Source: Myxococcus stipitatus (GTDB taxonomy: Bacteria; Myxococcota; Myxococcia; Myxococcales; Myxococcaceae). Taken from it: DNA of 64,000 nucleotides. A program made the position numbers and the translations under genes. The stretch is taken from the NCBI RefSeq assembly GCF_038561935.1, contig NZ_CP102770.1:4774001-4838000 (forward strand), in the 5' to 3' direction. Below the pieces are notes generated by a model. It was not told the origin of the DNA and made no database searches. It saw only the letters and a program-made list of their open reading frames with translations. Positions 36,901-47,600 of the stretch are shown one piece after another (within the stretch, counting starts at the first letter, position 1; each line of letters starts with the position of its first letter).

Positions 36901-37446
36901 GAAGTTCTCCGCGATGGTGATGAGCGAGGCGAGCTTCATCGGCTCGCGCACCGGCATCGCCGCGGCGACGGGCGCGAAGTCCGCGGGGCGCTTCTCGAAG
37001 TCGCACTCGGAGATGAGGTGGTCGATCATCCCCTGCAGGCCCATGGAGCGGCCGTCGTCCGGGGAGTAGATGCGCGTCACGCCGTACGCATGGAGCTCGT
37101 CGATTTCGGACGGGAGGATGGTGCCGCCGCCCCCGCCGAAGACCTTGATGTTCGCCCCGCGCTGCTTCAGCAGGTCGATCATGTACTTGAAGAACTCGAC
37201 GTGACCGCCCTGGTACGAGGTGATCGCGATGCCCTGCGCGTCCTCCTGGATGGCGCAGTCGACGATCTCAGCCACCGAGCGGTTGTGCCCCAGGTGGATG
37301 ATTTCGGCGCCAGAGGCCTGCATCAGGCGGCGCATGACGTTGATGGCCGCGTCATGCCCGTCGAACAGGGAGGCGGCCGTCACGATTCGCACGTGGAATC
37401 GCGGCTTGTAGGGCCCGGGAACCGGGGTCAACTGGACGTTTCGCAC
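33979..37446 (-). CDS. icmF: IcmF-like fused isobutyryl-CoA mutase
   Basis: About 1,155 residues from GTG 37446 (TTG 37482 is less likely). It interconverts isobutyryl-CoA and n-butyryl-CoA with adenosylcobalamin. Order of domains: B12-binding (about residues 15-155, [15 protein letters not shown] and [12 protein letters not shown]), MeaB-type GTPase (about 205-440, [16 protein letters not shown], then NKFDKRG), linker, and the mutase TIM-barrel (about 560-1150, with the DGHD-coordinating partner residues). IcmF is the fusion of small subunit, G-protein chaperone and large subunit. It lies downstream of the mutase genes with a 75-base gap. Confidence 0.92.
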   Translation of the reverse strand: MRNVQLTPVPGPYKPRFHVRIVTAASLFDGHDAAINVMRRLMQASGAEIIHLGHNRSVAEIVDCAIQEDAQGIAITSYQGGHVEFFKYMIDLLKQRGANIKVFGGGGGTILPSEIDELHAYGVTRIYSPDDGRSMGLQGMIDHLISECDFEKRPADFAPVAAAMPVREPMKLASLITIAENFASAGDALRDAMTKLSAKKPRVPVLGITGTGGAGKSSLVDELVRRFLADFPDKTLAVLSVDPSKRKTGGALLGDRIRMNAIDNPRVYMRSMATRQSNLALSKHVGDSIEVCKAAGFDLIVVETSGIGQSDTEITEHSDVALYVMTAEYGAATQLEKIDMLDFADVIAINKFDKRGSLDALRDVRKQWKRNHNAFATADDAVPVYGTIASQFNDPGMNQLYRAIVDAVVRKTGAPLQSHQEPTPGMSEKKWIIPPDRTRYLAEIVETCEAYDKFARAQAAVARRMYQLHGTIEALRNNVGKKRLEIVEPRDTSDVVQVTERVEGEPAYLSELVDLYKDLESRLDPNCRKLLSEWPATKRRYAASKYQYQVRDKVIELDLFTETLSHLRIPKIALPRYEDWGDILLWLLRENAPGAFPFTAGVFPLKREGEDPARMFAGEGGPERTNKRFHYVSRGLPAKRLSTAFDSVTLYGEDPDHRPDIYGKVGNSGVSIANVDDAKKLYSGFDLADPATSVSMTINGPAPMLLGFFLNAAVDQQCEKWIRANNQVDEVEKKIDDLYKARGVPRPRYQGELPQGNDGLGLLLLGVSGDEVLPKDVYEKIRASTLQQVRGTVQADILKEDQAQNTCIFSTEFALRLMGDIQQYFTDKKVRNFYSVSISGYHIAEAGANPISQLAFTLANGFTFVEYYLSRGMDIDDFAPNLSFFFSNGMDPEYTVLGRVARRIWAKAIRDKYGGNDRSQKLKYHIQTSGRSLHAQEIAFNDIRTTLQALLALNDNCNSLHTNAYDEAITTPTEESVRRALAIQLIINKEFGLAKNENPNQGSFVVEELTDLVEAAVLAEFRAISERGGVLGAMERMYQRSKIQEESLYYETLKHDGSLPIIGVNTFLDPKGSPTVTPPEVIRATTEEKDYAITSRDAFWKRNAETAPRALEAVKRAALDNGNIFAALMDACKVCTLGQLSRALYEVGGQYRRNM

Positions 37447-37521
37447 GCCGCGTACAGTAGGAGCGCGGTGGGTGTCGGGCAAGCGATTGAAGCGGGCACG
37501 GCAGGGGCTCGACGCGGACTG

Positions 37522-38505
37522 TCAAGCCCTCGATTCGGGGAGGAACGCACCCAGGACACGCAGTGCGGCGGACGTGGGTGTCGAACGGCCTTCTCGCACC
37601 TCGGTCTCCAGCATGGGGACCAGGGCGGCCACCGTGGGGTTCGCATGCAGGGCCGCTCGCAGGCCGTCCTGCACCATGGCCCACATCCAGCCCACTTGCT
37701 GCGCGCGCCGCCGCTCTTCCAGCGCTCCGGAGGCGACGCTCCGGGCGACCCGCTCCTCCAGCGCGCTCCAGAGCGCCGCGACGCCCGTGCCCTCGATGGC
37801 ACTGCACGTCGTGACGACGGGCTCATGTCCCGGACGCATCAGGTGCAGCGCGGCGCGCAGCTCGGAGCGGGCGCGCTCGGCTCGCGGGAGGTTGTCGCCA
37901 TCGGCTTTGTTGATGGCAAGCATGTCCGCCACTTCAAGGATGCCGCGCTTGATGCCCTGGAGCTCGTCACCCGCACCCGAGAGCATCAGCACCAGGTAGA
38001 AGTCCACCATGTCGGCGACCACCGTCTCCGACTGGCCCACGCCGACGGTCTCCACCAGCACCACGTCGAAGCCCGCGGCCTCGCACAGCAGCAGCGTCTC
38101 GCGCGTCTTCCGGGCGACGCCGCCCAGCGTGCCGCTGGAGGGACTGGGCCGGATGTACGCCGCCGTCTCGCGCGACAGCCGGGCCATGCGGGTCTTGTCA
38201 CCCAGGATGCTGCCGCCGGAGATGGTGCTCGACGGGTCGATGGCGAGTACCGCCACGCGGCGCCCTTCGCCCACCAGGTGCATGCCCAGCGCGTCGATGA
38301 AGGTGCTCTTGCCCACGCCCGGCACGCCGCTGATGCCCACGCGACGGCTGCCGCCCGTGAAGGGGAGCAGCCGGGTGAGCACGTCCTGCGCGAGCGCCTG
38401 GTGGCGCGGATGCCCGCTCTCCACCAGGGTGATGGCGCGGGCGAGCACGGCCCGGTCGCCCGAGCGGACGCCTTCCACGTATGCGTCCGCCGACAGCAGC
38501 TTCAC
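37522..38505 (-). CDS. meaB: methylmalonyl-CoA mutase-associated GTPase MeaB
   Basis: 327 residues. Walker [11 protein letters not shown], then [18 protein letters not shown], switch-like [11 protein letters not shown] and base-specifying NKADGDN, the MeaB/ArgK pattern. MeaB guards the mutase by gating adenosylcobalamin loading and removing damaged cofactor. Its start overlaps the large-subunit stop by four bases (ATGA), so levels are coupled to the mutase. Confidence 0.95.
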   Translation of the reverse strand: MKLLSADAYVEGVRSGDRAVLARAITLVESGHPRHQALAQDVLTRLLPFTGGSRRVGISGVPGVGKSTFIDALGMHLVGEGRRVAVLAIDPSSTISGGSILGDKTRMARLSRETAAYIRPSPSSGTLGGVARKTRETLLLCEAAGFDVVLVETVGVGQSETVVADMVDFYLVLMLSGAGDELQGIKRGILEVADMLAINKADGDNLPRAERARSELRAALHLMRPGHEPVVTTCSAIEGTGVAALWSALEERVARSVASGALEERRRAQQVGWMWAMVQDGLRAALHANPTVAALVPMLETEVREGRSTPTSAALRVLGAFLPESRA

Positions 38506-40691
38506 GCCTCCTCCTGCGCGGCCGCCAGCTTCCCCAGCAGCTCCAGCGCCGCCTTCGAGATGACGGTGCCCGGGCCGAAGATGGCGGCGGCACCGGCCGC
38601 GCGCAGCTCGTCGTAGTCCTGCGCGGGGATGACGCCGCCCACGACGACCATGATGTCCTCGCGGCCCAGGTCGCGCAGCGCCTTCTTGAGCTGCGGCACC
38701 AGGGTGAGGTGACCCGCCGCCAGCGAGCTGGCGCCGACGACATGCACGTCGTTCTCCACCGCCTGCCGGGCCGACTCCTCGGGCGTCTGGAACAGGGGCC
38801 CGATGTCCACGTCGAAGCCCAGGTCCGCGAAGGCCGTGGCGATGACCTTCTGGCCGCGGTCGTGCCCGTCCTGACCCATCTTCGCGATGAGGATGCGAGG
38901 ACGGCGGCCGAAGCGCTCCAGGAACGCGTCCGCCGCGGCGCGTGCCTCGGTGATGCCCTGGGCGTCCTTGCCCGCTTCGCTCGAGTACACGCCGGACACG
39001 CTCCTCACCGTCGCTTCGTAGCGCCCGAAGACCTTCTCGAGCGCGTCGCTGATCTCCCCCACCGTGGCCTTCGCCCGCGCCGCGTCGATGGCGAGCGCCA
39101 GCAGGTTGCCCTCGTTGCGCCGGCCCGCCTCGGTGAGTGCATCCAGTCGGCGGCGGACCTCGCCCGCGTCACGCTCGGCGCGCAGCTCCTTGAGCCTGGC
39201 GACCTGCGCCTCGCGCACGGCGGAGTTGTCCACCTTGAGGATCTCGATGTTGTCCGGGCGCTCGGGCGGGTACTTGTTCACGCCGATGATGGCCTGGCGT
39301 CCGGAGTCGATGCGCGCCTGGGTGCGAGCGGCGGCCTCCTCGATGCGCAGCTTGGGCAGGCCCGCCTCGATGGCCTTGGTCATGCCGCCCAGGGCCTCCA
39401 CTTCCTGGATGTGTCCCCAGGCCTTCCGCGCCAGCTCGTGCGTGAGCCGCTCCACGTAGTAGCTGCCGCCCCACGGGTCGATGACCCGCGTCGTGCCGCT
39501 CTCGAGCTGGAGGTAGAGCTGCGTGTTGCGGGCGATGCGCGCGCTGAAGTCGGTGGGCAGCGCGATGGCCTCGTCGAGCGAGTTGGTGTGCAGGCTCTGC
39601 GTGTGGCCCTGGGTGGCCGCCATCGCCTCCACGCACGTGCGCACCACGTTGTTGAACACGTCCTGCGCGGTGAGGCTCCAGCCGGAGGTCTGCGAGTGGG
39701 TGCGCAGCGCCAGGCTCTTGTCGCTTCTGGGCTTGAAGCCCTTGAGCAGCCGGGCCCAGATCATCCGGGCCGCGCGCATCTTCGCCACCTCCATGAAGAA
39801 GTTCATGCCGATGGCCCAGAAGAACGAGAGCCGGGGCGCGAAGGCATCCACGTCCAGTCCCGCCGCGAGCCCCGCGCGCACGTACTCCACACCGTCCGCC
39901 AGCGTGTAGCCGAGCTCCAGGTCCTGCGTCGCTCCGGCCTCCTGCATGTGGTAGCCGCTGATGCTGATGCTGTTGAAGCGCGGCATCTTCTCCGCCGTGA
40001 AGCGGAAGATGTCGCCGATGATGCGCATCGACGGGCCCGGCGGGTAGATGTACGTGTTGCGGACCATGAACTCCTTGAGGATGTCGTTCTGGATGGTTCC
40101 GCTGAGCTGCTCGGGCCGGACGCCTTGCTCCTCGGCCGCCACGACGTAGAGCGCGAGGATGGGGAGCACCGCGCCGTTCATCGTCATCGACACGCTCATC
40201 TGGTCGAGCGGGATGCGGTCGAACAGGATGCGCATGTCCTTGATGGAGTCGATGGCCACGCCCGCCATGCCCACGTCACCCGCGACGCGAGGATGGTCGC
40301 TGTCGTAGCCCCGGTGCGTGGCGAGGTCGAAGGCGATGGACAGGCCCTTCTGGCCGGCCGCGAGGTTGCGCCGGTAGAACGCGTTGGACGCCTCCGCCGT
40401 GGAGAAGCCCGCGTACTGCCGCACCGTCCACGGCTGCTGCACGTACATCGTGGAGTAGGGGCCGCGCACGAAGGGCGCCAGCCCCGGCAGCGAGCCCAGG
40501 TGCTCGACGTCCGCCAGGTCCTCGCGCGTGTAGACGGGCTTGACGGGGATGCCCTCGGGCGTGTCCCAGTGCTCGGCCGCGCGCGTGGTGGCCTGGGCCC
40601 GGCCGCGCTGGGTGTCGACGACGGACGCGGGCGCCTGCGTCTCGGGGGCATCGAAGTCGATGCTGGAGAAGTTGGGAACGTGGGTGCGCAT
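38502..40691 (-). CDS. mutB: methylmalonyl-CoA mutase, large (catalytic) subunit
   Basis: 729 residues. TIM barrel about 35-560 with [32 protein letters not shown], and the Tyr/His-containing active-site patches; C-terminal B12 domain about 597-729 with the cobalt-ligand motif DGHDRG (His610) and [16 protein letters not shown]. It converts succinyl-CoA and (R)-methylmalonyl-CoA. One base shared with the upstream small-subunit stop (TGATG). Confidence 0.96.
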   Translation of the reverse strand: MRTHVPNFSSIDFDAPETQAPASVVDTQRGRAQATTRAAEHWDTPEGIPVKPVYTREDLADVEHLGSLPGLAPFVRGPYSTMYVQQPWTVRQYAGFSTAEASNAFYRRNLAAGQKGLSIAFDLATHRGYDSDHPRVAGDVGMAGVAIDSIKDMRILFDRIPLDQMSVSMTMNGAVLPILALYVVAAEEQGVRPEQLSGTIQNDILKEFMVRNTYIYPPGPSMRIIGDIFRFTAEKMPRFNSISISGYHMQEAGATQDLELGYTLADGVEYVRAGLAAGLDVDAFAPRLSFFWAIGMNFFMEVAKMRAARMIWARLLKGFKPRSDKSLALRTHSQTSGWSLTAQDVFNNVVRTCVEAMAATQGHTQSLHTNSLDEAIALPTDFSARIARNTQLYLQLESGTTRVIDPWGGSYYVERLTHELARKAWGHIQEVEALGGMTKAIEAGLPKLRIEEAAARTQARIDSGRQAIIGVNKYPPERPDNIEILKVDNSAVREAQVARLKELRAERDAGEVRRRLDALTEAGRRNEGNLLALAIDAARAKATVGEISDALEKVFGRYEATVRSVSGVYSSEAGKDAQGITEARAAADAFLERFGRRPRILIAKMGQDGHDRGQKVIATAFADLGFDVDIGPLFQTPEESARQAVENDVHVVGASSLAAGHLTLVPQLKKALRDLGREDIMVVVGGVIPAQDYDELRAAGAAAIFGPGTVISKAALELLGKLAAAQEEA

Positions 40692-42565
40692 CAGGCCACT
40701 CCGAGCTGCGTGTGCAGCGAGGTCAAGAGCGCGACCAGGTCCGCTCCCGCGTAGATGAAGAGGTCCACGCCGGCCGCGCGGAACGCGGCCTCGTGCTCAC
40801 CCGGACGGCCCGCGACGGCGACCGCGCGGGCTCCCTGGGCCTTGAGCTGCGTGGCCAGCGCCGGCACCCACTCCGGATAGAGCGTGTCCGGCCCAGAGAT
40901 GACCGCGAGCGTCGAGCCCGACTCACGGAAGGCAGCCACCGTGGCGGCGGGGTCCGCGAAGCCGTGCTTCTCGCGCGACTCGATGCCTCCGGCGCCCAGC
41001 GCATTGGCCACCCAGGTGGAGCGCGTGGTGTGCTCCGCCACGGTGCCCAGGCTTGCGAGGAACGCACTGGGGCGCTGCCCGTGCGCGGTGAGGTACCGGT
41101 CGCTCGCGTCGCGCAGGGCCTCGAACGACTCGGCCACGCGCGTGGGGCGCAGGCCGGAGCTCGCGGCCGCTGGCGCGCGGGCCTCGCGACGCACGGGGGC
41201 CTCGCCGAGGAAGGGGTACTCGCTCACGCCGACGATGGGCTGCTTGCGCGTGCGCACCGCCTTGTCGCGTGCCGTGCGCGTCTCCGCGAGCACCCGGGCG
41301 ATGTCGCCTTGCGCCAGGGCCTGCTCCATTCCACCCAGGCCCTCGATGCGCCGCAGCTCCTCCCACGCCGCGCGGGCGAAGTCGGACGTGAGCTGCTCCA
41401 GGTAGTAGCTGCCACCGCTCGGGTCCGCGACGCGGTTGAGGCTCGACTCGTCGCGCAGGATGAGCTGCGTGTTGCGCGCGAGCCTGCGCGCGCCTTCGTC
41501 CGGAGTGCCCAGCGCCTCGTCGAAGGGCGAGGTGCTGATGCTGTCCGCGCCCGCGACGACGGCGGCGAAGGACTCCGCGGTGGTCCGCAGGATGTTGACC
41601 CACGGGTCGCGCTGCGTCTTGTTGGCGCTGGCCGTGCGCGCGTGCAGCCGCATGGCCTGGGCCTCGGGCGAGCCACCCGACGCCGCGACGACCTTGGCCC
41701 AGAGCAGCCGCGCCGCGCGCAGCTTGGCGATCTCCGGGAAGAACTGCCCACCCACGGACAGCGCGAACTGCACCGAGCGCGCCGCCACGTCCACAGACAC
41801 GCCCGCGCGCTCCATCCCGCGCAGGTACTCCACGCCCGTGGCGATGGCCCACGCGAGCTCGTGCACCGACGTGGCGCCCGCGTCCGCATAGGCCCGCGTG
41901 GAGACGAGCAGCACACGCAGCTCCGGGGCGCTCTCGTGCAGGGTGGTGACGAGGGGGGCCGCCTCGGTGAGCATCGAGGAGACGGAGACCCCGCTCGGCA
42001 GCGAGCCCGCGCGAGCGAGAATGCCCACCGGGTCGACCCCCAGCGAGCCGCTCAAGGTGTGCTTCGCGACGCCGGCCTTCTCGGCCACGCTCAGCAGCAG
42101 GGTGGCCGCGGTGCGCGGCGCCGCCTCGGGCTCCAGGTGCACGGGCGTGCTCGCCAGGGGCACGTCGGCGAGCAGCTTCGTCAGCGCGGCCGCGTCCTTC
42201 ACTGGGATGCCGTGTGTGTCACCCAGGCACAGCCACACGCCCTGGGTGCCGCGCTCCAGGTCGGCCTTCAGGGCCTTCGCCGCGAGGGCGACGTCGGGCT
42301 CGGAGTACTCCTGGCAGAGCAGCCAGCCCCCCTCGGTGTGGCCCAGGGCCTGGGTCCCTCGAAGGTAGGGCGCCACTCCCGGAGGAGGCGGCGTGGGGGC
42401 CTCCTCCTGCTGGACGTAGAGCGGCTGGAGGCTCAGTCCGCCCTCCAGGGGCGACTGGAGCACGGTGAAGGGCTTGCCCTTCAGGTCCTTGTCCACCAGC
42501 CGACGCCACTCCTCGAGCGAGCGAGGCGGGAACTCGGCGGCGATGTGAAGAGGCACTTGCGACAT
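40691..42565 (-). CDS. mutA: methylmalonyl-CoA mutase, small (structural) subunit
   Basis: 624 residues from ATG 42565. Same two-domain layout as the large subunit, but the B12 ligand motif is lost: the position equivalent to DGHDRG reads [10 protein letters not shown] in the [10 protein letters not shown] segment. That is normal for this non-catalytic subunit, which stabilises the heterodimer. First gene of the mutA-mutB-meaB-icmF set, all on the minus strand. Confidence 0.93.
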   Translation of the reverse strand: MSQVPLHIAAEFPPRSLEEWRRLVDKDLKGKPFTVLQSPLEGGLSLQPLYVQQEEAPTPPPPGVAPYLRGTQALGHTEGGWLLCQEYSEPDVALAAKALKADLERGTQGVWLCLGDTHGIPVKDAAALTKLLADVPLASTPVHLEPEAAPRTAATLLLSVAEKAGVAKHTLSGSLGVDPVGILARAGSLPSGVSVSSMLTEAAPLVTTLHESAPELRVLLVSTRAYADAGATSVHELAWAIATGVEYLRGMERAGVSVDVAARSVQFALSVGGQFFPEIAKLRAARLLWAKVVAASGGSPEAQAMRLHARTASANKTQRDPWVNILRTTAESFAAVVAGADSISTSPFDEALGTPDEGARRLARNTQLILRDESSLNRVADPSGGSYYLEQLTSDFARAAWEELRRIEGLGGMEQALAQGDIARVLAETRTARDKAVRTRKQPIVGVSEYPFLGEAPVRREARAPAAASSGLRPTRVAESFEALRDASDRYLTAHGQRPSAFLASLGTVAEHTTRSTWVANALGAGGIESREKHGFADPAATVAAFRESGSTLAVISGPDTLYPEWVPALATQLKAQGARAVAVAGRPGEHEAAFRAAGVDLFIYAGADLVALLTSLHTQLGVA

Positions 42566-42601
42566 GCTGTCTGTGTCCTCGCAGGGGAGAGTGGCACCGT
42601 C

Positions 42602-42640
42602 GGACGGGCCGTCCCCGCCCCATAGGCGCAAAATGGCGCC
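42602..42640. other. inverted repeats in the divergent mutA / ankyrin-gene region
   Basis: GGACGG (42602-42607) / CCGTCC (42609-42614) around one G, and GGCGC (42625-42629) / GCGCC (42636-42640) around AAAATG. They lie in the 270-base gap between the two divergent genes, which otherwise has no gene. Possible operators; nothing more can be said. Confidence 0.3.
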
Positions 42641-42835
42641 CGGGCAATGGCGAGATGGGCAAAGCCCCCCGCTCCAGGCCCATGCTACGGAGCGTCAACA
42701 CGCCGAGGCCCCGAAAGGTATCCGGGGATGCCCGGTGTCCGAGCGGAGGGGGACCCAGGACACGCTCACTCACGGGGCTTGCGTCGGCCAATCCTCCCAG
42801 CCGGTAATGACCCGCAAGACTCCGGGAACCGCACC

Positions 42836-43939
42836 ATGACAGAAGACCAGCTCGAGCTGACGAACCTCATCCGCGACGTCAAGAGCCACCACTACATCGA
42901 GGCCTTCGTCAAGAAGGACAACGAGGCCGAGTATCAGACGCGGCTCGCCAAGGAGCGCGCCGAGAACGAGGTGACGCTCGGGAAGATTCGCGAGCTGCTC
43001 GCCTCGGGCGTGAGCCTGGCCTTCGCCGACCAGAACAACCATACGCCGCTTCAGCTCGCGGTCACCCAGAACAGCGTCGAGCTCATCCAGCTCTTGATGG
43101 CGCATGGCGCGGACATCCGTGCCGTCAGCGGCTACGACACGCCGCTGCATCGCGCGGCGGAGTTCGGCGCGGACCGCGTGGTGCGCTTCCTCATCGAGCA
43201 GGGACTGGACCCGCGGGGGCTGTCTCCCGGTGGTGCCAGTGTCCTCTCCCGTGCGAGGTCCTCGCGGCACAGCCGGGAGGTTCCAGCGCTCCTCGTGGAG
43301 TTGCTCCTGCCCACCAAGTCCCTGCGGCCTCCTCCGCCGAAGAAGGCCAAGGGCCTGTCGGAGGAGAAGGTCGTTGGCTATCTCGCCGGCGACGCCCCCA
43401 CAGGGGTGAAGCCGTGGTCCTGGTCGAAGCTGCGCGCGCTGATGGATGCGGTGTACGTGGAGGCGCACTTCGTCACGCTCAATGAGTTCTACGCGGGCAT
43501 CGAGGAGCAGTCCGCGATGAACCCGGACCTCGTCTTCGCTGGCATCGGCCTGGTTCGGGCCGCGCTCGCCGAGGCCCCCAAGGCCAAGAGCGTGAAGAAG
43601 GTCGCGAAGGGGAGCTACGTGCACCATGGCGACCTGGAAGTGACGGGCAACCTGAGCGTGGGCTCGATGATGGTGACGGGGAACCTGACCGTGAAGGGCA
43701 AGGTCGACAACTTCGTTGGCGCCGCGCTCTTCGTCGGAGGCGACTTCAAGTGCGAGCGCTTCGTCTCCGAGGGGCCGGTCATCATCGGAGGCGGCCTGGA
43801 GGCGGACCTCGTCGAGGTGAGCGGCAACGACTACGGGCTCGAGGTCCGAGGCACGCTCCGGGCCCGCAAGCTCGTCGTCAACGACAGGCACGTGGTCACC
43901 GCGGCGGGGTTCGAGGTCCAGGAGCGCGAGGACCCCTGA
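42836..43939 (+). CDS. ankyrin repeat protein with bactofilin-like polymer-forming C-terminal domain
   Basis: 367 residues from ATG 42836. A helical start is followed by ankyrin repeats (about 60-130: NHTPLQLAVTQNSVELIQLLMAHGADIR, YDTPLHRAAEFGADRVVRFLIEQGLDPR). A basic Pro-rich linker KSLRPPPPKKAKG and a helical section lead to a C-terminal right-handed beta-helix-like domain (about 250-360: GDLEVTGNLSVGSMMVTGNLTVKGKVD, FVGGDFKCERFVSEGPVIIGGGLEADLVEVSG) of the polymer-forming type found in bactofilins. Probably a cytoplasmic scaffold. The weak upstream region leaves the start slightly uncertain. Confidence 0.82.
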   Translation: MTEDQLELTNLIRDVKSHHYIEAFVKKDNEAEYQTRLAKERAENEVTLGKIRELLASGVSLAFADQNNHTPLQLAVTQNSVELIQLLMAHGADIRAVSGYDTPLHRAAEFGADRVVRFLIEQGLDPRGLSPGGASVLSRARSSRHSREVPALLVELLLPTKSLRPPPPKKAKGLSEEKVVGYLAGDAPTGVKPWSWSKLRALMDAVYVEAHFVTLNEFYAGIEEQSAMNPDLVFAGIGLVRAALAEAPKAKSVKKVAKGSYVHHGDLEVTGNLSVGSMMVTGNLTVKGKVDNFVGAALFVGGDFKCERFVSEGPVIIGGGLEADLVEVSGNDYGLEVRGTLRARKLVVNDRHVVTAAGFEVQEREDP

Positions 43940-44007
43940 CCGCGGTGACCGAGCAGCCGGGTCCCCGCTGAGGCCGGTGGTCGGAGGGCGGACATGCTCC
44001 AGCGGCT

Positions 44008-44037
44008 TGAACCGGCGCGTCATGACGCGCCGGTTCA
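44008..44037. repeat. perfect 30-base palindrome without loop
   Basis: 44008-44037 reads the same on both strands over all 30 bases (arms TGAACCGGCGCGTCA / TGACGCGCCGGTTCA). It sits between the ankyrin gene stop (43939) and the DUF2378 start (44061). There is no T-run, so it is either a terminator-like RNA hairpin or a dimeric-protein binding site for the next gene. Confidence 0.85.
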
Positions 44038-44060
44038 TCTCGGCCTAGGTTCGGCGCCAC

Positions 44061-44594
44061 ATGCCGACTGAAGTCACTGTGCAGGCGACGTTGTTCGACT
44101 CCCTGGTCCGTTGCGCGAAGCCCGATGCCGCCCAGCGCGCCGAGTTCCTCGCGCTCGGGTTCGACGCCGACAAGCCGCGCGCCACATATCCCTCCTCGGT
44201 GTTCATGGGCTGTCAGGCCGTGGTGCTGCGCACGAAGTACGCCGGGCTGGCGCCGAACGCCGCCCTGCGGGAGCTGGGCCGGGACCTGGTGCGCAGCTAC
44301 TTCGACACGCTGGTGGGCAAGGTGGTGGGCATGGCCCTCAAGGTGGCCGGCCCGGAGCGTGCGATGAAGCGCGTGGCGCTCAGCTTCAGCTCGGTGATGG
44401 ACCCGGTGGATATCCAGGTGGAGTTCGTGGCAGCCCAGCAGTACCGCGTGAAGTTCCGCCGCTACCCGTTCCCCGCGGAGTCCGCCGCGGGGACGTGTGA
44501 GGTGGCGCTCCAGCAAGCGGGCGCCGCGAGCGCTCGCGTGGAGGTTGAGCGCTACGACTCGCTCGAGGGCTTCGACCTGCGCGTCGGCTGGTGA
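44061..44594 (+). CDS. DUF2378 (TIGR02265) family protein
   Basis: 177 residues, FLALGFDADKPRATYPSSVF near the N-terminus, a basic helical centre and a beta-rich C-terminal half ending FDLRVGW. This family is known almost only from myxobacteria, where many paralogues exist; function unknown, though several sit by developmental or signalling genes. It is a lineage marker here. ATG 44061 follows the 30-base palindrome by 23 bases. Confidence 0.87.
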   Translation: MPTEVTVQATLFDSLVRCAKPDAAQRAEFLALGFDADKPRATYPSSVFMGCQAVVLRTKYAGLAPNAALRELGRDLVRSYFDTLVGKVVGMALKVAGPERAMKRVALSFSSVMDPVDIQVEFVAAQQYRVKFRRYPFPAESAAGTCEVALQQAGAASARVEVERYDSLEGFDLRVGW

Positions 44595-44609
44595 AGCCCT
44601 CGGAGCGAA

Positions 44610-47600
44610 TCACGGCTGCGTGGGGGCTCCGAGCGCGAGTGCGGGGGCCTCGGAGGGCTCCGTCACGTTGTCGCCCGACGTGCGGTCGATGAGCTTGTTG
44701 AGCGGGTCCACACCGACGACGGCGGGCTTCGACGGCACCGTGAAGGTGACCTCCGACTCACCCGCCTTCACCTTGCGCTTCTCCAGGAACAGCGCTTCGC
44801 CCTTGTCGTCGAGCGCGCCCACGTCCATCCAGTCCGAGAAGGTCAGCTCCGTCTGGCGGCCCGACTCGTCGGCCCGATACTTCTTGGCGATGACCTTGAG
44901 CGTGACGTCCCAGCCGCCTTGCGTGTTCTGCCGCATCGTCGCGGACACGGCGCGGTTGTCGTAGAGGGTGATGGTGTCGAAGAGGTCCTCGATGAGGTAC
45001 TGGTACTCCGGCGGCGTCTCCTCGCGCAGGAAGCCCAGCAGCTCCGCGGAGCCCGTGTACGGAGGCCCCTGGAAGCGGACCTTCTCCACGTAGCGCTTCA
45101 GGGCGCGGTTGACGCGCTCCTCGCCGATGAAGTCCTGCAGCGCGTACATGGCGAGGCTGCCCTTCTGGTAGTGGATGTACGGCTGGTTCTCCACGCGGGA
45201 CAGCGGCACCTCCTTCTTCCGCTCCATCGCGCGGCCGCCGAGGTAGCGGTCCAGCTCGAACTTGAGGAAGCGCTTCATCTTCGTCTGGCCGTACCGGTGC
45301 TTCATCACCATGAGCGCGGAGTACTGGGCCAGCGACTCCGACGTCATGGTGCCGCCTTGAGCGCGTGCGCCGACCACCTGGTGCGCCCACCACTGGTGGG
45401 CAATCTCGTGCGCGGTGACGTAGTAGGGGTAGTCCAGGTCATCGGGGTGGTCATCGCGCACCTGGGCGATGAAGCCGATGGCCTCCGAGTACGGAATCGT
45501 GTTGGGGAAGGCCTGCGCGAAGACGCTGTAGCGGGGGAACTCGAGGATGCGGGCCTGGCGGTGCTGGTAGGGGCCGAAGCTCTCCGAGCAATACGCCAGC
45601 GTGTCCTTCATGCCGCGCATCATCCGGTCGAGGTTATAGGTGTGGGGCGGGTGGTGGTAGACCTCCAGCGCCACGTCCTTCCAGGTGTCTCGCGCCACGG
45701 CGTAGCGCGCGGACAGCACGGAGAAGAACTTGAGGATGGGCTGGTCCATCTCGTAGCGGAAGAAGCGGCGGTCCCCCTCCGTCCACTCCTTCTCCAGGTA
45801 GCCCGGTGCCACGGCGATCTGGTCCGCGGACGTGCTCACCGTGGCCCGGAACGTGACGAAGTCCGAGTCCGGCGTGATGTAGTTCTGGGCCTTGGCCTTC
45901 GGGTCGTCCCGGTCCGGGAGCCGCTCCTTCGGCGCGAGGCCGTACTCCTTGCGGTCGCCGTCCTCGACCAGCTCCGCGTCCTCCTGGTAGCCCAGCGTGG
46001 GCAGGTTGGTGCTGTGGAAGAACGTGCCGTTCTCCACGATGTCCGAGCGCGTGGAGCCGTGCTTCAGCGAGGCCGGAGCGAACTCCAGATCGAAGACGAG
46101 GTCCGCCTCGGCGCCCGGTGCCAGCGGAGAGGGCAGGTCGTAGACGTACAGGCCCAGCGGCTCGTCGTGCTTCGTCGCCCGGTCCGCGCCCGCGAGGCTC
46201 AGCTTGCGCACGCGCGCGTCGGTGGGCAGCGACAGGAGGACCTGGGACACGGGCTGCTCGGTCTTGTTGCGGACGCGATAGGTGCCCAGGGCCTCCAGCC
46301 GGCGCTCCTTCGGGTGGATGTGGAACGTGACGTCCACGGCGGTGACTCGCGGATGGGGCAGGGTGGCGAAGGACTTGTATTCCTTCTCGTAGCGCGCCAT
46401 CTGCCGCTCGTCGTCCTTCCGGGTGACGTACGGATTGAGGATGCGTGTGTGGTACGTGATGAACGCGCCCGTCCCCACGAAGACGAGCGAGGCCACGGCG
46501 ACGACCCGCATCCAGCTCGAGGTGCGCCGCGCGCGTGCCTCGATGAGCCGCTCCTTCCACGAGGTCCCCCGTCCCCGGACGACGAGCAACGCGCCGATGG
46601 CGACCAGGAGGGTGGCCAGGCCGTACCAGTAGAGGCGGTACCAGACGACGGCGCCCAGGAAGTGGCCGTACCCGTTCAGGTCCGAGTAGGGCGCGGCGGG
46701 CTCGGCCGCGTAGCGCACGAGCAGCTCCTCCACCCCCACCAGTCCCAGCGCGGCCTGCGCGGCGAAGTGGAGCACCATCACCAGGTACGCGAGGTACTTC
46801 TGGTGGATGACGACCTGCGCGAAGAAGGCCAGCACGCACAGCAGGATGTCGTGGGTGAAGTCGAGCAGCAGGAGCTCGGAGACGTACAGCGAGGCGTCGA
46901 TGGTGAAGAAGCCTCGGAACACCTGCGTGACGAACACGGCGAGCGCGATGGTGGCCTTGAGCGAGAGCGCCACGAGCAGCAGGGCACCCAGCTTCGAGGA
47001 GTAGCCGACCCACGTGGGCGCGCGCGTCGCGTCCACGATGTCGCCGAGCCCCGCGTCGCGCTCCTTCCACACGAGCTCACCCGCGTAGAAGGTGATGAGG
47101 ATGAGGACGAAGGGACGGAAGGCCCCCGAGGCCTGCTCCAGCGCCTGCCACGTCACCGGCAGGGTGAAGGTCCCGTACATGTCCTTCGACACCAGCATGA
47201 TGAGGATGACGGTGGCGAGCCCCGCCAACAGGAAGGCCCAGTACACGGGCGAGCGAATCACGTCCCGGAAGGACAGCCACGCGGAGGAGGCGGCGGTGCG
47301 TGCCCAGCTCCCGAAGGTGGGGTTCGTCGCGGCGGTGGAGACGGCGACGGGCGCATCGAGGCGCTCTTCCTTCTGGGCCGGCTTGCTGTCCGAGTGCTCC
47401 TCCACGTCGGTGCGGAACCGAAGCACGGTGAAGCCCAGGAGCAGCGCGCCGACCGTGCACCAGAGGAGCCGATTGAGCAGCAGCTCTCCAGCGAAGGGGA
47501 CGAGGTCGCTGTTGCGCTCGGTGGGCGTCCAGTACCTCGTCACGTGCTCGAAGGTGATGAAGCCGAAGGGGTCCAGGAGGGAGGCCAGGGTCTGGTTCGC

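Noticed and set aside
34282-38616. A 1,444-codon open frame on the plus strand, opposite the icmF/meaB genes
   Set aside because: Antisense shadow of high-GC coding DNA: the real genes on the minus strand are full-length, with exact family motifs; the antisense protein is Arg/His/Ala-rich without domain structure.
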